Assembly: GCA_963921425.1 (NCBI GenBank)
Contig: OY992839.1
Location: 12,193,409 to 12,257,408 of the forward strand
Length of the DNA: 64,000 nucleotides
Direction: 5' to 3'
Origin: Dryas octopetala
Lineage: Eukaryota; Streptophyta; Magnoliopsida; Rosales; Rosaceae
Shown here one piece after another: positions 44,361 through 55,779 of the stretch. A model generated the notes under the pieces. The model was not told the origin of the DNA. It did not search any database and saw only the letters and a program-made list of their open reading frames with translations. The position numbers and the translations under genes are program-made. The number at the start of each line of letters is the position of its first letter. Within the stretch, counting starts at the first letter, position 1.

Positions 44361-45738
44361 GAGCATCACCAATAGATGGGGCAAATGAGCATGGCAAAAT
44401 TGTACGTTACTAACTTATGTGGCAATTTGACAAACCTTTTTTTTTTTTTTTTGATAAAGCATCTCATTGCATTAGATCAGCCAAAAGACAGAGTAAATAC
44501 AAAGAAAGAGCCCAAAGGCTTACAAGAAGGCAAAAGCCTATAGAAGTGGAGCATCAAAACCTACAGAAATTCCAAGATCATATCACAGCGGTGTTGAGCA
44601 GACATTATAGCCACCAAACAGAGCCAGTGAGACGCTGAAGGACTTAGTGAACTTGTCGTGTTAGGGTCCACGATCCTACCAACAACTCTAAATCGAGGCC
44701 GGTAGTAGCTCATAGTGGGTGATTGAGCAGTAGTAACCAGTGGAAACATGACCGGTACAGGTGAAAATAGTGCCAACCAAACACTTTGAGATGAGCATCC
44801 GAGAAAACCTGAGAGTATCAAAGCACCAAACAAGCCAAAACAATTGAAAATAAAGGAGAAAAACAAAGCTGCAAGATACAGTAGGAAAGACTTCCAAAAT
44901 GGAAGTATGAAAAAACTCTCACTATTGATGGAGGAGAGTATCCCTGAGTTGGGGGGAGAAGGGGAAGGGAAGGGGAAGGAAGGCCAGCTCCCCTCACCCT
45001 CCCTAGAGTGTGCGACTGTGAGAGGGCTTGAGGAGAGAGAAGAGAGAAAACAGAGGTGGCGGCTAGGGTTATAATTTGACATACCATTTTACTACTTCAA
45101 AAATTTGTCAATCCAATGGATAAGGCAAATGATTTGAACTAAATATTATTTTATTGTTTATCTTTCTTTTGTTACTTTTAAAAATTAAAAAATACAATAA
45201 ACTTTTGAAATTACAAATAATGACTTTAAAAAAAATGAGAAGATGAAGATATGAAATTAGAACTTTAAAAATGGAGACAATAAAGATGAAAAATGGAGAT
45301 ATAAAAAAAAATTAAAAAAAAAAAAAAGAAAAAAAAAAAAGAAAAGATAGAAGATGAAGATATAAAATTTAGAACTTTAAAAATGGAGAAGAGGAAGCTA
45401 CGTACAAAAATGGAGTTGCAGTAATGGTATATATTGGAAACTTGGAGGTATACGTTGTATCTATTGCAGTTCAAAAGATATATTATTTTCAATTGCAACG
45501 GTCCCTGTTGTCAAGTGGAGTCCGACGGCAGCTCCTTCTTTTAAAATAGTAGGTGAAATATTATTAAAAAATATGTGGGGCCCAATTTTCTTTTTCTTAA
45601 TATTGGTCAAATTTGTCTTGTTTTTCTCTTGGGTCAAATTTGACATTTGGTTTGCCCTATCCATTGGAGCTCCAAAATCTGACATGGCACCACAAATAAA
45701 CTTTGCCCCATCAATTGCCCCATCTATTGGTGATGCTC
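44361..45738. mobile_element. Harbinger/Tourist-like MITE, interrupted
   Basis: Perfect start and end GAGCATCACCAATAGATGGG (reversed at the right: CCCATCTATTGGTGATGCTC) with a TTA duplication at 44358-44360 and 45739-45741, as PIF/Harbinger elements make. The GAGCATC...CAATGG-type end is common in rosids. It is split by the retroposon at 44437-45072; a second retro-like A/T-rich portion (45290-45340) is low complexity. Confidence 0.7.
44437..45072 (-). mobile_element. LINE-like non-autonomous retroposon inside the MITE
   Basis: About 636 bp on the minus strand: it begins AACCCTAGCCGCCACCTCTG and a CT-rich leader, and ends GAGATGCTTTATC followed by an A-run (plus-strand Ts at 44437-44452). 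The 13-mers AATTTGACAAACC (44424-44436) and AATTTGACATACC (45073-45085) match at 12 of 13. A LINE-like head and tail are present but no enzyme domains; a 173-codon frame inside has no recognisable motif and starts in the flank. Confidence 0.65.
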
Positions 45739-45741
45739 TTA

Positions 45742-46290
45742 GGAAAGTAAAATTCTAATTAGACTAGGAACAATTACAATAATTCTTGGCAACAAAAGGA
45801 CTCACCCAAACAAGGAAATTAAAATAAATCAATTAGAAACAAACCCAAAATGCAAGTCTTTGAGAAAGAATGGGTTTTCAATGGTCATATGCTTTTAACT
45901 TCAATCAGCTCTTTGAGCTATCAACATTTATAGGCCTAAAAAGAAACCAATTTAGGTGGTTGTTGAACTGCAACTCTATTTATAGGTCCCAAAAGAAACC
46001 AGTTTTAATTAGTAGGTTCTTGATGACGACTTAAAGATCAGTGTCAAAGCCATCAATGACGCCCAATAGTATTGATGATTGTAAAAGGAAACTATAAGAA
46101 ATAGTATTGATGACCAGTTTTAAATTATTCTTTTAAAAGGATACTATAAGAAATAGTATTGATGATTGTAAAAGTTAAAGAGCTCTTTAATTAACTGGTC
46201 CTTTGGATCAAGTGTGCAATTCGATCTCCACTCCATGCATGGTGAGTATTACATATATTGTATTGATAATGCACATTACATGTTGGTAAA
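45742..46290. other. Spacer with a small direct repeat
   Basis: ACTATAAGAAATAGTATTGA occurs at about 46091 and 46144, and the DNA around it (GATGATTGTAAAAG) repeats too. No gene. Confidence 0.4.
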
Positions 46291-46299
46291 CCGTTTTTC

Positions 46300-49200
46300 T
46301 TATACTGTCCCCATGATGTGGGCAGAAACAGTTAATTTTTGCCCTCCAATGCAGTGCTCACGGTTGGTACTAATAAAGTAATACTTGCCACTTTTAGTAA
46401 ATTGATAGGCATGTCGTTCATACCACACATTATATGGATTGTTGATGCTACAATGTTCGAAATCTTCCTTGTTGACTTCAGCCAAGTCAATATTTCCATT
46501 TTTATTATTGAAATCTATGCAAGAAAATCATCATAAAATTAGTTAGCTATAACCCAATGGGCCCAATTTTGCTATAGTACAAATAGTAAGGACATAAACT
46601 ATTAATTATAAAATTAGGCTTTTCTATAAAGAAACCTATAACTACTTAATTAAAAAATTACAGTATATAGGGTATAATTTTTATGGATACAATCTCGAGT
46701 TAGAAGAATTTTAAAGCTTTTTACTTTTGTAATTGGTCAAATTATGGTTTTGGCACTTGTAGACTTTGTAGTTTGAGCAAGTTTCACTAAGGTACATGTA
46801 GTTTCAATTGTCACAATTTTAGTATTGTCGTTTATTAATTGTTTCATTTGTGGGTCAATTACCTATTTTCGTCAATTTTGTTTACTTAAAAATTCTAATT
46901 TATTCCCTTATGTGCCTCTCATGAGTTCATTCCATCAAAAAGTTGCATTTTTGGGGTGAATTGAAATTTTTAGGTTAAAAAACATGACAAAATTAACCAA
47001 TTGAAACAATTAATAAACTACAGTACTGCAATTAAGACAAGAGTACTTATATTTTCACCTCTCTGTCTTATTTTCTCACCCACATTATTTTTACACTCCA
47101 TATTAAATTTTCAAAAATATTATACGGGGTGTAAAAATATAATAGGGATCGCATATCAAGTGACTCAAGATGAGAATAACAATCAAGAAATTCCATCAAA
47201 CTAGCTATCATTATTCACGCTATTTTTAAAAAATTTAATAGGGGGTATAAAAATAAGGTGAGTGAAAAAATAGGATAAAATGGTAGAAATATAAGCATCT
47301 TTGAGACAATTGAAAGTACAAGTACCTTAATGAGAAACTTGGCCCAAACTACGGTACCAAAACCATAATTTAGCCTCTAATTGTAATTTAATGAAATGTT
47401 TAGAGGCGGCAGTTTATGACATTCGAATCCAATACGAAGTTAGAAAACTTGGATTTGGGTTAATCATTACTTGGCACGAACCCATATATAACAAACATGC
47501 TCAAACGAATAATAAACAAGTATAGTAAATGGTAAACATGAATTTCGAAGATAATGAAGAAAATAATTAATTTTTCTCATTTCTTAGTATGTTTTGTTAG
47601 TATCATGATCAACTGAATTTTTAATTTATAAGTAAGGTATAAGTGATTGGTTTGGTTTAAATATAATTAGAATTTAGATTATTTTAGGGTTCAATGTATA
47701 TACTTGCGTCAACTCAAACTTAATTTTAGTAAATAGGTTGGGTTAGTCTTGGGAACATTTTGTCTGATTGAGTAAATGAGTCATGTTAGGATTCACTAAT
47801 ATTCGACAAACACAAAATGGGGAATCAATAGGTAAGGACCAAATTCAAAATTCAAAATTCTAAGGTACATAAGATACCTATAAGGCTATAACCCATATTA
47901 TATTAGTTTATGGTTAATTACACTTTGCACCCCTCAAGTATAGGTCGTTTTTCACTTTGGTACTCGATGTTTTAAACGTTTTAATGTGAAACCGGCCTAA
48001 AGTTTATGAAAATTGCAATGTGCCAATTTCGTTAACTTTTCTATTAATTTTGACAGCATATAGCATGTGTAAGATTCATTTATATTAAAGTGGACAGTAA
48101 ATTTACGCCACGTGAAAAAAAAAATTAAAAATAAAAAAACCAGCTAAAATTTTATTGGTTAGAAAACGAACAATCAATTAAAAATTAAAAACAACAAAAA
48201 AACTAGGAACGAAAGAGATGAGCAAGGAATGAGAGGTATGGATGAAGGAGATAATTTTTTATATTTAGTTTTAATGTTATCTTTTAAATTTTTTAATATA
48301 TAATAATTTAGAGGCTTTTTTCTAATTTCTTTTTTGTTTATTTAGTTTATTTTATTTGTCCACATGACGTAAATTTACTGTCTATATAAGTGTAAATGAA
48401 TCCCACATATGGTATATGCAGTCAAAATTAATAGAAAAATTAACGGAATGGACACTTTGCAATTTTCATAAACTTTAGGTTTCACATTGAAACGTTTTGA
48501 ACATTATGTACCAAAGTGAAAAATGACCTATACTTGAGGGGTGCAAAGTGTAATTGACCAATTAGTTTATTTATAGTATGCCATTCTCTAATTTTCGTTA
48601 GTTCTCCTGTTACAAAAATGCCTTAATATAAGCTATTCATTAAAATACTTAATCGATCTAAAACACATTTTATGGTGTGATTTCGTCCCCAAAATATAAT
48701 TAAACAGGTAAATTCATATGAATGTAATCTCTATCTAAAAGTGTTGGCAAATAGAGTAGGAGAAGGAACCTACAACTAAGAATTGTGTGTAGATTGATTA
48801 TATATATATTTTTTTAATATTATTTTATATTTATTTGTTGGTCTAGGTCATGTAGGTTCCTTAGTTATTTTAAGTTATATATTTGCTTACGAGAATTGTC
48901 TGTAGTTTCATTATATTTATAATTTTGTCTATAAAATTCATTATATTTATAATTTTATTTGTAGGTTAATGGGAATTTGCGCCTATGTTATTTATTTGGT
49001 TATGATGATTAAAACCTAAAAAAATCATATATGGAGAAGCAAAACTAAAAGGATTTGCTAGAATTTAAACGGGATTCATGATTGCCATTCATAAAAACGC
49101 CCAATAATGAATCATCGGCATTTAAATCACCATAAATATAAGGAGTAAATACAAACATTTCAATCAAGATGTTGTTAACTAAAGGAAAAAAAAAAGTCTA

Positions 49201-49814
49201 AACTGGTGTTGAGGTGATATAAGGGGATTACAAAATCTGAATTTAAAAAAATGCTAATTGGAAAATCTGTAGATGGAAAGTGGGAAGAGTTGGTAAGTGG
49301 TCAAAGGATGGAAAAATTATTGGGTATGAGTGTATAACTAATATACCACAAAGTGGTGTAATGTATAAGGGTATTATTGGACAACATGTTTATATTTGTA
49401 GGATATAATATTAATAACACATAAGTTGGTTTTACCACATGACAGTGTATCGATTATATAAAATAATTTCTCAGATGGATGTTAATACATAAAAAAATAA
49501 TGACCTGAATTTTAGTGTAAAAAATAAGAATTTGAAGGAGATTTTTCTTATTTACTATTAAAAAACATCAAATATTGCAAAATTATTTTTTATAGAGGAA
49601 AAACTAAAAATTTAGAAAAGAAAAAAAGAACCTTACCTAAAATGTCTCTAACAAAAAATATATATTTGTTCGCCCAAAATTGATAAATAGGCAACCCTAA
49701 ACAGTCTGGAGGTGCAGCCCATCCCAACTCTCCTCCCACAACAATTATCCTTGCTTCTGGCGTCGGCAACAATACTATTATTGTCATCACCATAATAAAA
49801 ACTTTCACTTCCAT
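46300..49814 (-). CDS. Early-nodulin-like phytocyanin, gene D (2 exons)
   Basis: Exon 1 is 49814-49637 (donor TTTTAG|GTAAGG), exon 2 is 46514-46300 (acceptor TGCATAG); the intron is 3122 bp. The product is about 130 residues: signal peptide (MEVKVFIMVMTIIVLL...PEA), then VVGGELGWAAPPDCLGLPIY, and in exon 2 NKNGNIDLAEVNKEDFEHC to YYFISTNREHCIGGQKL. Both disulphide cysteines stay, but the first copper His is Ile (NIDLAEV) and the copper Cys is Ser (YFIS), so no type-1 copper site. No stop or frameshift; the donor and acceptor suit. The intron holds at least two foldback elements, which explains its size against 225 bp in A. Likely secreted to the cell wall or surface; role unknown. Confidence 0.8.
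46735..47385. mobile_element. Foldback element in the intron of gene D
   Basis: AAATTATGGTTTTGGCACTT on the left pairs with GGTACCAAAACCATAATTTA on the right; next inward, AAGTTTCACTAAGGTAC and CAATTG pair with GTACCTTAATGAGAAACTT. Loop AT-rich, no coding sequence, duplication not resolved. Confidence 0.6.
47911..48560. mobile_element. Mutator-like MITE in the intron of gene D
   Basis: The ends TGGTTAATTACACTTTGCAC and, reversed, TGGTCAATTACACTTTGCAC differ by one base; the arms extend over 180 bp (GTTTTAATGTGAAACC, GTAAATTTACG). A perfect 9-bp duplication ATTAGTTTA lies at 47902-47910 and 48561-48569. 650 bp, no coding sequence. Confidence 0.85.
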
Positions 49815-49844
49815 TTTCTTTTTCTGTAGTTAATTAACTGTTGT

Positions 49845-50095
49845 TGGAATATTAGTAAGATTTTCAAGTGCATTTTCAAAATTTATAGGGAGGCCTTTTG
49901 CATTTGGTATTTAAAAGAGGCCATTCTTCTACTCCAAAAGGTATTATAAAGTTTTTAGTAATTCTTGAAGGACCATTTAAAATATAACACAAAGTATGGT
50001 GTGTTATAAATATTTAATTTTCAACACTATTGTTTTCTTGAAAAAGAAGAAGCAATAATTAATCATGATTTTATTTAAGGTGTCCTCTATTCTCA
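49845..50095 (-). promoter_or_regulatory. Upstream block of gene D
   Basis: Homologous to the blocks at 30375-30645 and 31212-31480 (TTTAAAAGAGGCCATTCTTC, AATATAACA, TTAATCATGATTTTA). Conservation upstream of each family member suggests shared control or simply recent duplication. Confidence 0.4.
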
Positions 50096-50785
50096 TCTAA
50101 AAGCAATTATGTCTTCTAGCGATAGTAAGAGTTTAAATAATGTAGGCTTCTAAAAGTTGAAACAATAAGGAAATTGTTATAAATCATAAGGTTTAATATG
50201 TGGATGAGTCGCAGCATGCCACACATTCTTATATGTATTAATGTATAGCAAAGTCTTAATTTCAAGACTTGTAGTCCATTAATAACCTAAAGTTTTTGAC
50301 TAGTTGCATCGCATGCATGCATGCATCAAAATTATACAAAAATAAAAAGTTAACGTTAACTTAGTTCTCTTCGCCTTGAGGTTCTCGTCAAGATGATCAT
50401 TAGATGAAACCTTCAAAGATAAAGGATGTCAACAAATTAATCATATGAAAAATAAAAATAAATGATAAAGGCAATGCACGTGCATGCGTGTGAAATGTTT
50501 ATATATTGAATTACCATTGTAGTAACTAGGAGATCGATGAGTGAGAAAGAGGAGGGAGGAGCAAAGGTTTGAAAGCCATTGTATAATGTACAACAGCTGG
50601 ATTAATAGCAAGAAGACTAGAAATTAAAAGTCAAGAGCTAGGGCAAGCTGTATTTGATATAAATAGTATTGAAAGGTGGAGATATATCGAAGTGTTTTAC
50701 ACGCTTAGATTAGACGTTAGAGTAGTGGCTCAAGAAAGCAATACCGGTAATGCATGTGATACCACATTTCATGCCCAAAGAAACT
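50096..50785. other. Spacer before the tandem array
   Basis: No gene or RNA recognised. A GCATGCATGCATGC stretch lies near 50308-50324. Confidence 0.4.
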
Positions 50786-52566
50786 TAGGGTCCCCAAAGT
50801 CGTTCTTAGAGAATTTCATTTCGTAACTCGAGTTATTTTAAATGTTTATACCCTTGGTGCAATTCAAATTATACCTAGTAACAATCCAAGTCATATTTTG
50901 AAGCTTCCCAAATCATACCCGAGAGCTTCTCAAGTCGTTCCTTAGGGCATCTCAAGTCGTTCTTTAGAGCATTACAAGTCGTTCCTTGAGAATTTCAGTT
51001 CCAACCCCGAATTATTTTAAATGTTTATACCCTTGGTGCATTTCACATTATACAAAGTGACATTTCAAGTCATCTTTTGACAATTTTCAAGTCATATCCT
51101 AAAATTTCTCATGTCGTTCCTTAGGGCATCTCAAGTCGTTCTTTAAGAATTTCAATTTGTAATTCGAGAGATTTTAAATGTTTATATCCTTGATACATTT
51201 CAAATTGTACCTAGTGACATTCCAAGTCATGTTTTGACAGTTCCCAACTCATATGCTAGAGTTTCTCAAGTTGTTCCTTAGGGCATCTAAAGTCGTTCCT
51301 TAGGACATTTCAAGTCATTCATTGAGAATATCAGTTCGTAACTCGAGGGATTTTAAATCTTTATAACCTTGGTGCATTTCAAATTATACCTAGTGAGATT
51401 CTAAGTCATGTTTTAACGATTCCCAAGTCATACTCTAGAGTGTCTCAAGTCGTTCCTTAGGGCATCCCAAGTCATTCCTTAAGAATTTCGGTTCATAACT
51501 TGAGGGATTTTAAATTTTTATACCCTTATGTATTTCAAATTGTACATAATGACATTCCAAGTCATATTTTGACGTTTTCTAAGTCATATCCTAGAGTTTC
51601 TGATGTCGTTCCTTAGAGCATATGAAATCGTTCCTTAAGAATTTCAATTCGTAAAGAAAGGGATTTTAAATGTTTATACCCTTGGTGCAATTCAAATTGT
51701 ACCTAGTGACATTCCAATTCATGTTTTGACGGTTCCCAAGTCATACCCTAAAATTACTTAAGTCGTTCCTTTGGGCATCTGAAATCGTTCCTTAAGGCAT
51801 CTGAAATCGTTCCACGAGAATTTTAGTTCCTAACTCAAGGAATTTTAAATGTTTATATCCTTGGTGCATTTCAAATTGTACCTAATGACATTATAAGTCA
51901 TACCTTAAAGTTTCTCTCGTTGTTCCTTAGGGCATCCCAAGTTATTCCTTGAGAATTTTAGTTCGTAACTCGAGAAATTTAAAATGTTTATACTTTTGGT
52001 GCATTTCAAATTGTACCTAGTGACATTCTAAGTCATGTTTTGATATTTTCCAACTCATATCCTAAAGTTTCTTAAGTTGTTTCTTAAAATATCTGAATTC
52101 GTTCATTAGGACATCTCAAGTCATTTCTTGAGAATTTCAATTTATAACTCGAGAGATTTTAAATGTTTATACCCTTAGTGCATTTCAAATTGGATCTAGT
52201 GGCATTCCGAGTCTTGTTTTCATGTTTCTCAAGTCATACCCTAGAGTTTCTCAAGTCGTTCCTTAGGACAACTGAAGTCGTTCCTTAGGGCATTCCAAGT
52301 CGTTCCTTGAGAATTTCAGTTTGTAATTTGAAGGATTTTAAATGTTCATACCCTTGGTGCATTTCAAATTGTACTTAATGACATTCCAAATCATGTTTTG
52401 ACGTTTTTCAAGTCATACCCTAGAGTTTCTCAAGTCGTTCCTTAGGACATCTGAAGTCGTTCATAAGGGCAACCCAAGTCGTTTCTTGAGAATTTCAGTT
52501 TGTAACTTGAAGGATTTTAAATGTTTATACTCTTGGTGCATTTCAAATTGTACCTAGTGACATTCC
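50786..52566. repeat. Tandem array with 22-bp internal modules
   Basis: About ten units. The landmark TTTTAAATGTTTATA recurs at 50836, 51015, 51172, 51351, 51508, 51664, 51843, 51978, 52157, 52336 and 52515, giving spacings 179, 157, 179, 157, 156, 179, 135, 179, 179, 179. A full unit divides into eight 22-bp modules plus 3 bp; five of the modules begin CAAGTC or a close variant (for example CAAGTCGTTCCTTAGGG and CAAGTCATACCCTAGAG). Short units lack one or two whole modules. Units differ by scattered substitutions, so the array is not brand new. No coding capacity. Confidence 0.92.
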
Positions 52567-53828
52567 CAAAGGATTTAAAGTAAAAAATTTGGACTTTTAT
52601 TGAATAAATGAAATAATTAGTGGACCAAAACAGAACTTAAAAAATATCATGAACCAAAATTGAACTAGATATAAAATAAGTGTACCAAATCTGTAATTTC
52701 CTTAACTTGAAATGTTTCTTTGTTACAATATTCATAGCATTTGATCATCACCTTCACAACATATATATCTATACCCCTATAGAAATCAAAGAGCTTAATT
52801 AGGCCCAAAAAAGAAATCAAAAAGCTCACGTTATGTTTGATAAAAAGAAAAATAGTTTAGGATATGTAGATTATCATTGTTCCATATATACGCTAAAGTT
52901 GATAAAAAAAAAAGTGAGTGATTAATAAGTTCACTCTAAACTCTCTAATATTAAATCAATCCACTTCTACAATGTTCAAAATGTCCACCACTTTTTTAGA
53001 AAAATAATAAAGAAGTTTGCGTCATAATTGGGAGATGTTGTTTAGAGTGTTCTTTTTTCTTTTGTATTGGACAGATTGCCACAACAATTACAATCATTGT
53101 TATTGTTGAAATTAGGATGGATACAACTAGGGCCGGATCTACAATGAGGTCAAAGGGGTCAATTGACCCTATGAAATCTGAAAACTTAGCCTATGCGAAC
53201 AATCTTGACCCCATGAAACCATGGTTGATGCTTGAAGATGGAGGGGCAAAGACGAGTTGCAAGTGTTTGTGAAAATGCCACAAAGAGAAAAACTGAATTG
53301 AAAAAGAAGAAGAAAGGTTGAATCACGTGACAAAGATGTTGGGTTTCGGATTTCACTTGTTAAATGGCCAAAACGGTGGTTTGTTCCCACCACTCTCATA
53401 GCCACTCTCCACCCTCCCACCTCTTCCTCTGACATTTCCTTCCACCAAGCTTGGGCTTCACCATTGGGTAAGTTTCTGCAATTTTTTGTTTTCTATTTCC
53501 TTGATATTGATATTTGATCAATAATGTTGCATGTATTTTCTATTTTTATTTTATTTAAGAGTTTACTTTAAAAAAAAAAAAAATCCATCTAGGGGATGTA
53601 GAGAACAACTTAATGCAAATATGTGTTCACATTTCTATAGCATCCCCCCTTTAAACATCTTTCTCTTTCTCTATTTTTGAATATAGTTGTGGGTTTTCTT
53701 CATGCAAATATTTAGGTGTCTTTTATTTTTCGATCTGTTATTCAAATGAATTTGTTAGCTTCATCATTATGATCTTGCTCGATAAAAAACTTATATTTTC
53801 TTTCCCATTCACACTTTTTTGCTATGAT
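52567..53828. other. Spacer with a possible hAT terminus
   Basis: At 53128 CTAGGGCCGGATCTACA followed by GGGGTCAATTGACCC resembles the end of a plant hAT-type element and a decayed internal piece, but no matching second end was found. A minus-strand open frame of 88 codons (53169-53435) has no recognisable domain. Confidence 0.3.
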
Positions 53829-53837
53829 TTTTTTTAT

Positions 53838-54773
53838 GAGTGCTGTTATTTGCACATGTTTTTTTTTCTTTTTGCACACCTTTTTCTTCTATTTTAATAA
53901 ATTACAATTTTAACCTAACATAAAATGACCATAAAGGACAACCACACAAACATAGCCACCCCAAGTCCCAACCCCCAGCCGCCACTGTCGCCGGTGGTCC
54001 ATCCCGCTGGCCTCCCTTTCTCTCTCTCTCTCTCTCTCATTCTGTCTGACTCTTTCCCTCTCTCTCCTCTCCCCCTTTCTCTCTCATGTCCCTCTTTGTC
54101 CTCTCCCCAACTCCAAAAAAGACTTCACAGATCTAAGACATCAAAACAATCCCATTCCCTTCAACCCCCACAGAAATTCTTTGAGATAATTTGAAAAGCA
54201 AAGCAATCTGAAGAAGCAGATTGTAGAAAAGCAATTCCCAAAACTAAAATGGTTGAGATTGCACAAGAAAAGCAATCTCTAATATGCAGAAAAGCAAGTC
54301 CATGAAGCAGAAAATTTGTAGCACCTCTAATCTATAATTAAAAGGTGAGATTTCTTATCACCTAGAACACACAAAAAAAAAAAAAAACAAATTGTTTATA
54401 ACAGAAAATTGAACTAGATCCCCTGCATCAAACAAGAAAACAGAATGAAAATGGGGGAAGACCGAGAAGAGGGGGACAAGAGAAAAATGGAGAGCAAAGA
54501 GAGAGAGGGAAAGATATAGAGGAGAGAGATGAAGGAAAGAGGGGGAGAGAGAAAGGGAGGTCGACAGCCAACTTGCCGATGGCGGAAGGACTGAGTGGTC
54601 GGAGGACTGGGTGGCTGGGTTTTAGGTTTTGATTTTTAATTTTTTGATGAGGGTATTTTAATAAAATTAAGGGTGTGTAATGAGAAATTTAATAAATTGA
54701 AAAGAAAAATAGGTGTAAAGTGAAAAAAGTGTGTGCAAAAAGAAAAAAAAATGGTGTGTAAATAGCATCACCC
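53838..54773. mobile_element. Mutator-like foldback element, 936 bp
   Basis: The ends GAGTGCTGTTATTTGCACA and, reversed, GGGTGATGCTATTTACACA are followed on both sides by T-runs and CTTTTTGCACAC. A perfect 9-bp duplication TTTTTTTAT lies at 53829-53837 and 54774-54782. The inside is GC- and CT-rich near 53990-54110 and purine-rich near 54440-54570, possibly captured leader DNA, but no domain is visible. Its ends resemble those of the 449-2074 element. Confidence 0.75.
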
Positions 54774-55470
54774 TTTTTTTATTATATGATAGATGACTTT
54801 AAGGAACAGAGCACAACACATGTAATAATTCTTTTCTTTTTTTCGTTTTGCTTGTTGATGGCTGTTTGGTTATAATAAATTCTATTTCTTAGTTGATGTA
54901 AGGAATATACTACAATTTTTATTCTATTTTCTTGGTTAATATATTTGTATTTGTTCAAAACAAAATGAGCTAGATGTACTTTCGGCGGCTCTTCTAACAG
55001 ACTCTAGACTTCGACCTTAATGCCACTGGACTCATACAACTCCATAAGCTTGAAATTTGTTATCATTTTTATGCAATATTTTGGTTGTTATTGTTCAACA
55101 GTAACACCAAAAAAAAAAACATTCATACCTTGAGCGTGTGGCTCGCTCATTAAAAGCAGATTGGCCTATCACCGTGTTTCTCAAGTCAATTGGCCTATTA
55201 GGACCTTTTTGTTTTTCGGCTGATAAAAAAGAAAACTAAAAAGTTAATCATGATCTCCCAATATTTCTTTCATTCGATCACATGTTCATGCAATACATGC
55301 CTAAATATTATTCCCTCATTTTTTAGACCCTTTTAAAAAATTGTTGTCGTAGTGTCTTCAAGTTCTAACAGAGGTGGAATTGGGATGTGAGGGCGACAAT
55401 TGTGCCTATGATTGAGTAGAAGATCCTGTCCAACGAACGAAAAGCACACCATCCTTATTTTTTTATCAAA

Positions 55471-55676
55471 AAAATTATTGTGTGACCGTAATACTACGTG
55501 GCATGATGACATGATATTACCAATTTAATTAAATTGTAACAATGTGTTAATAATTAATTTCTAAAACCATAAATCCTAAAAAAAATCTTTAAAATCGTAC
55601 ACGTGTTATAATCTAAGTGAATTAATAACATCATGTTATCATGCCACATGGTGTTATGGTCACATACAATAAATTT
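55471..55676. mobile_element. Small foldback MITE
   Basis: AATTATTGTGTGACCGTAAT and TACGTGGCATGATGACATGA pair with TCATGTTATCATGCCACATG and ATGGTCACATACAATAAAT. About 206 bp, no coding sequence. The 700 bases before it (54783-55470) show no gene. Confidence 0.65.
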
Positions 55677-55779
55677 TTTATCTTTACCTTCTTTTCTCTA
55701 TTTGCCTATTACAAATACAAAGTTAGACAAAAATTTGGCTAACTAGTTACAGACATTTAAAGATACAAAACTGTTTTGC

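Noticed and set aside
50786..52566. Regular repeat array considered as a CRISPR-like array
   Set aside because: There are no unique spacers; all modules are related and this is plant DNA.
53169..53435. 88-codon minus-strand frame
   Set aside because: No domain; overlaps a hAT-like terminus and is probably chance.
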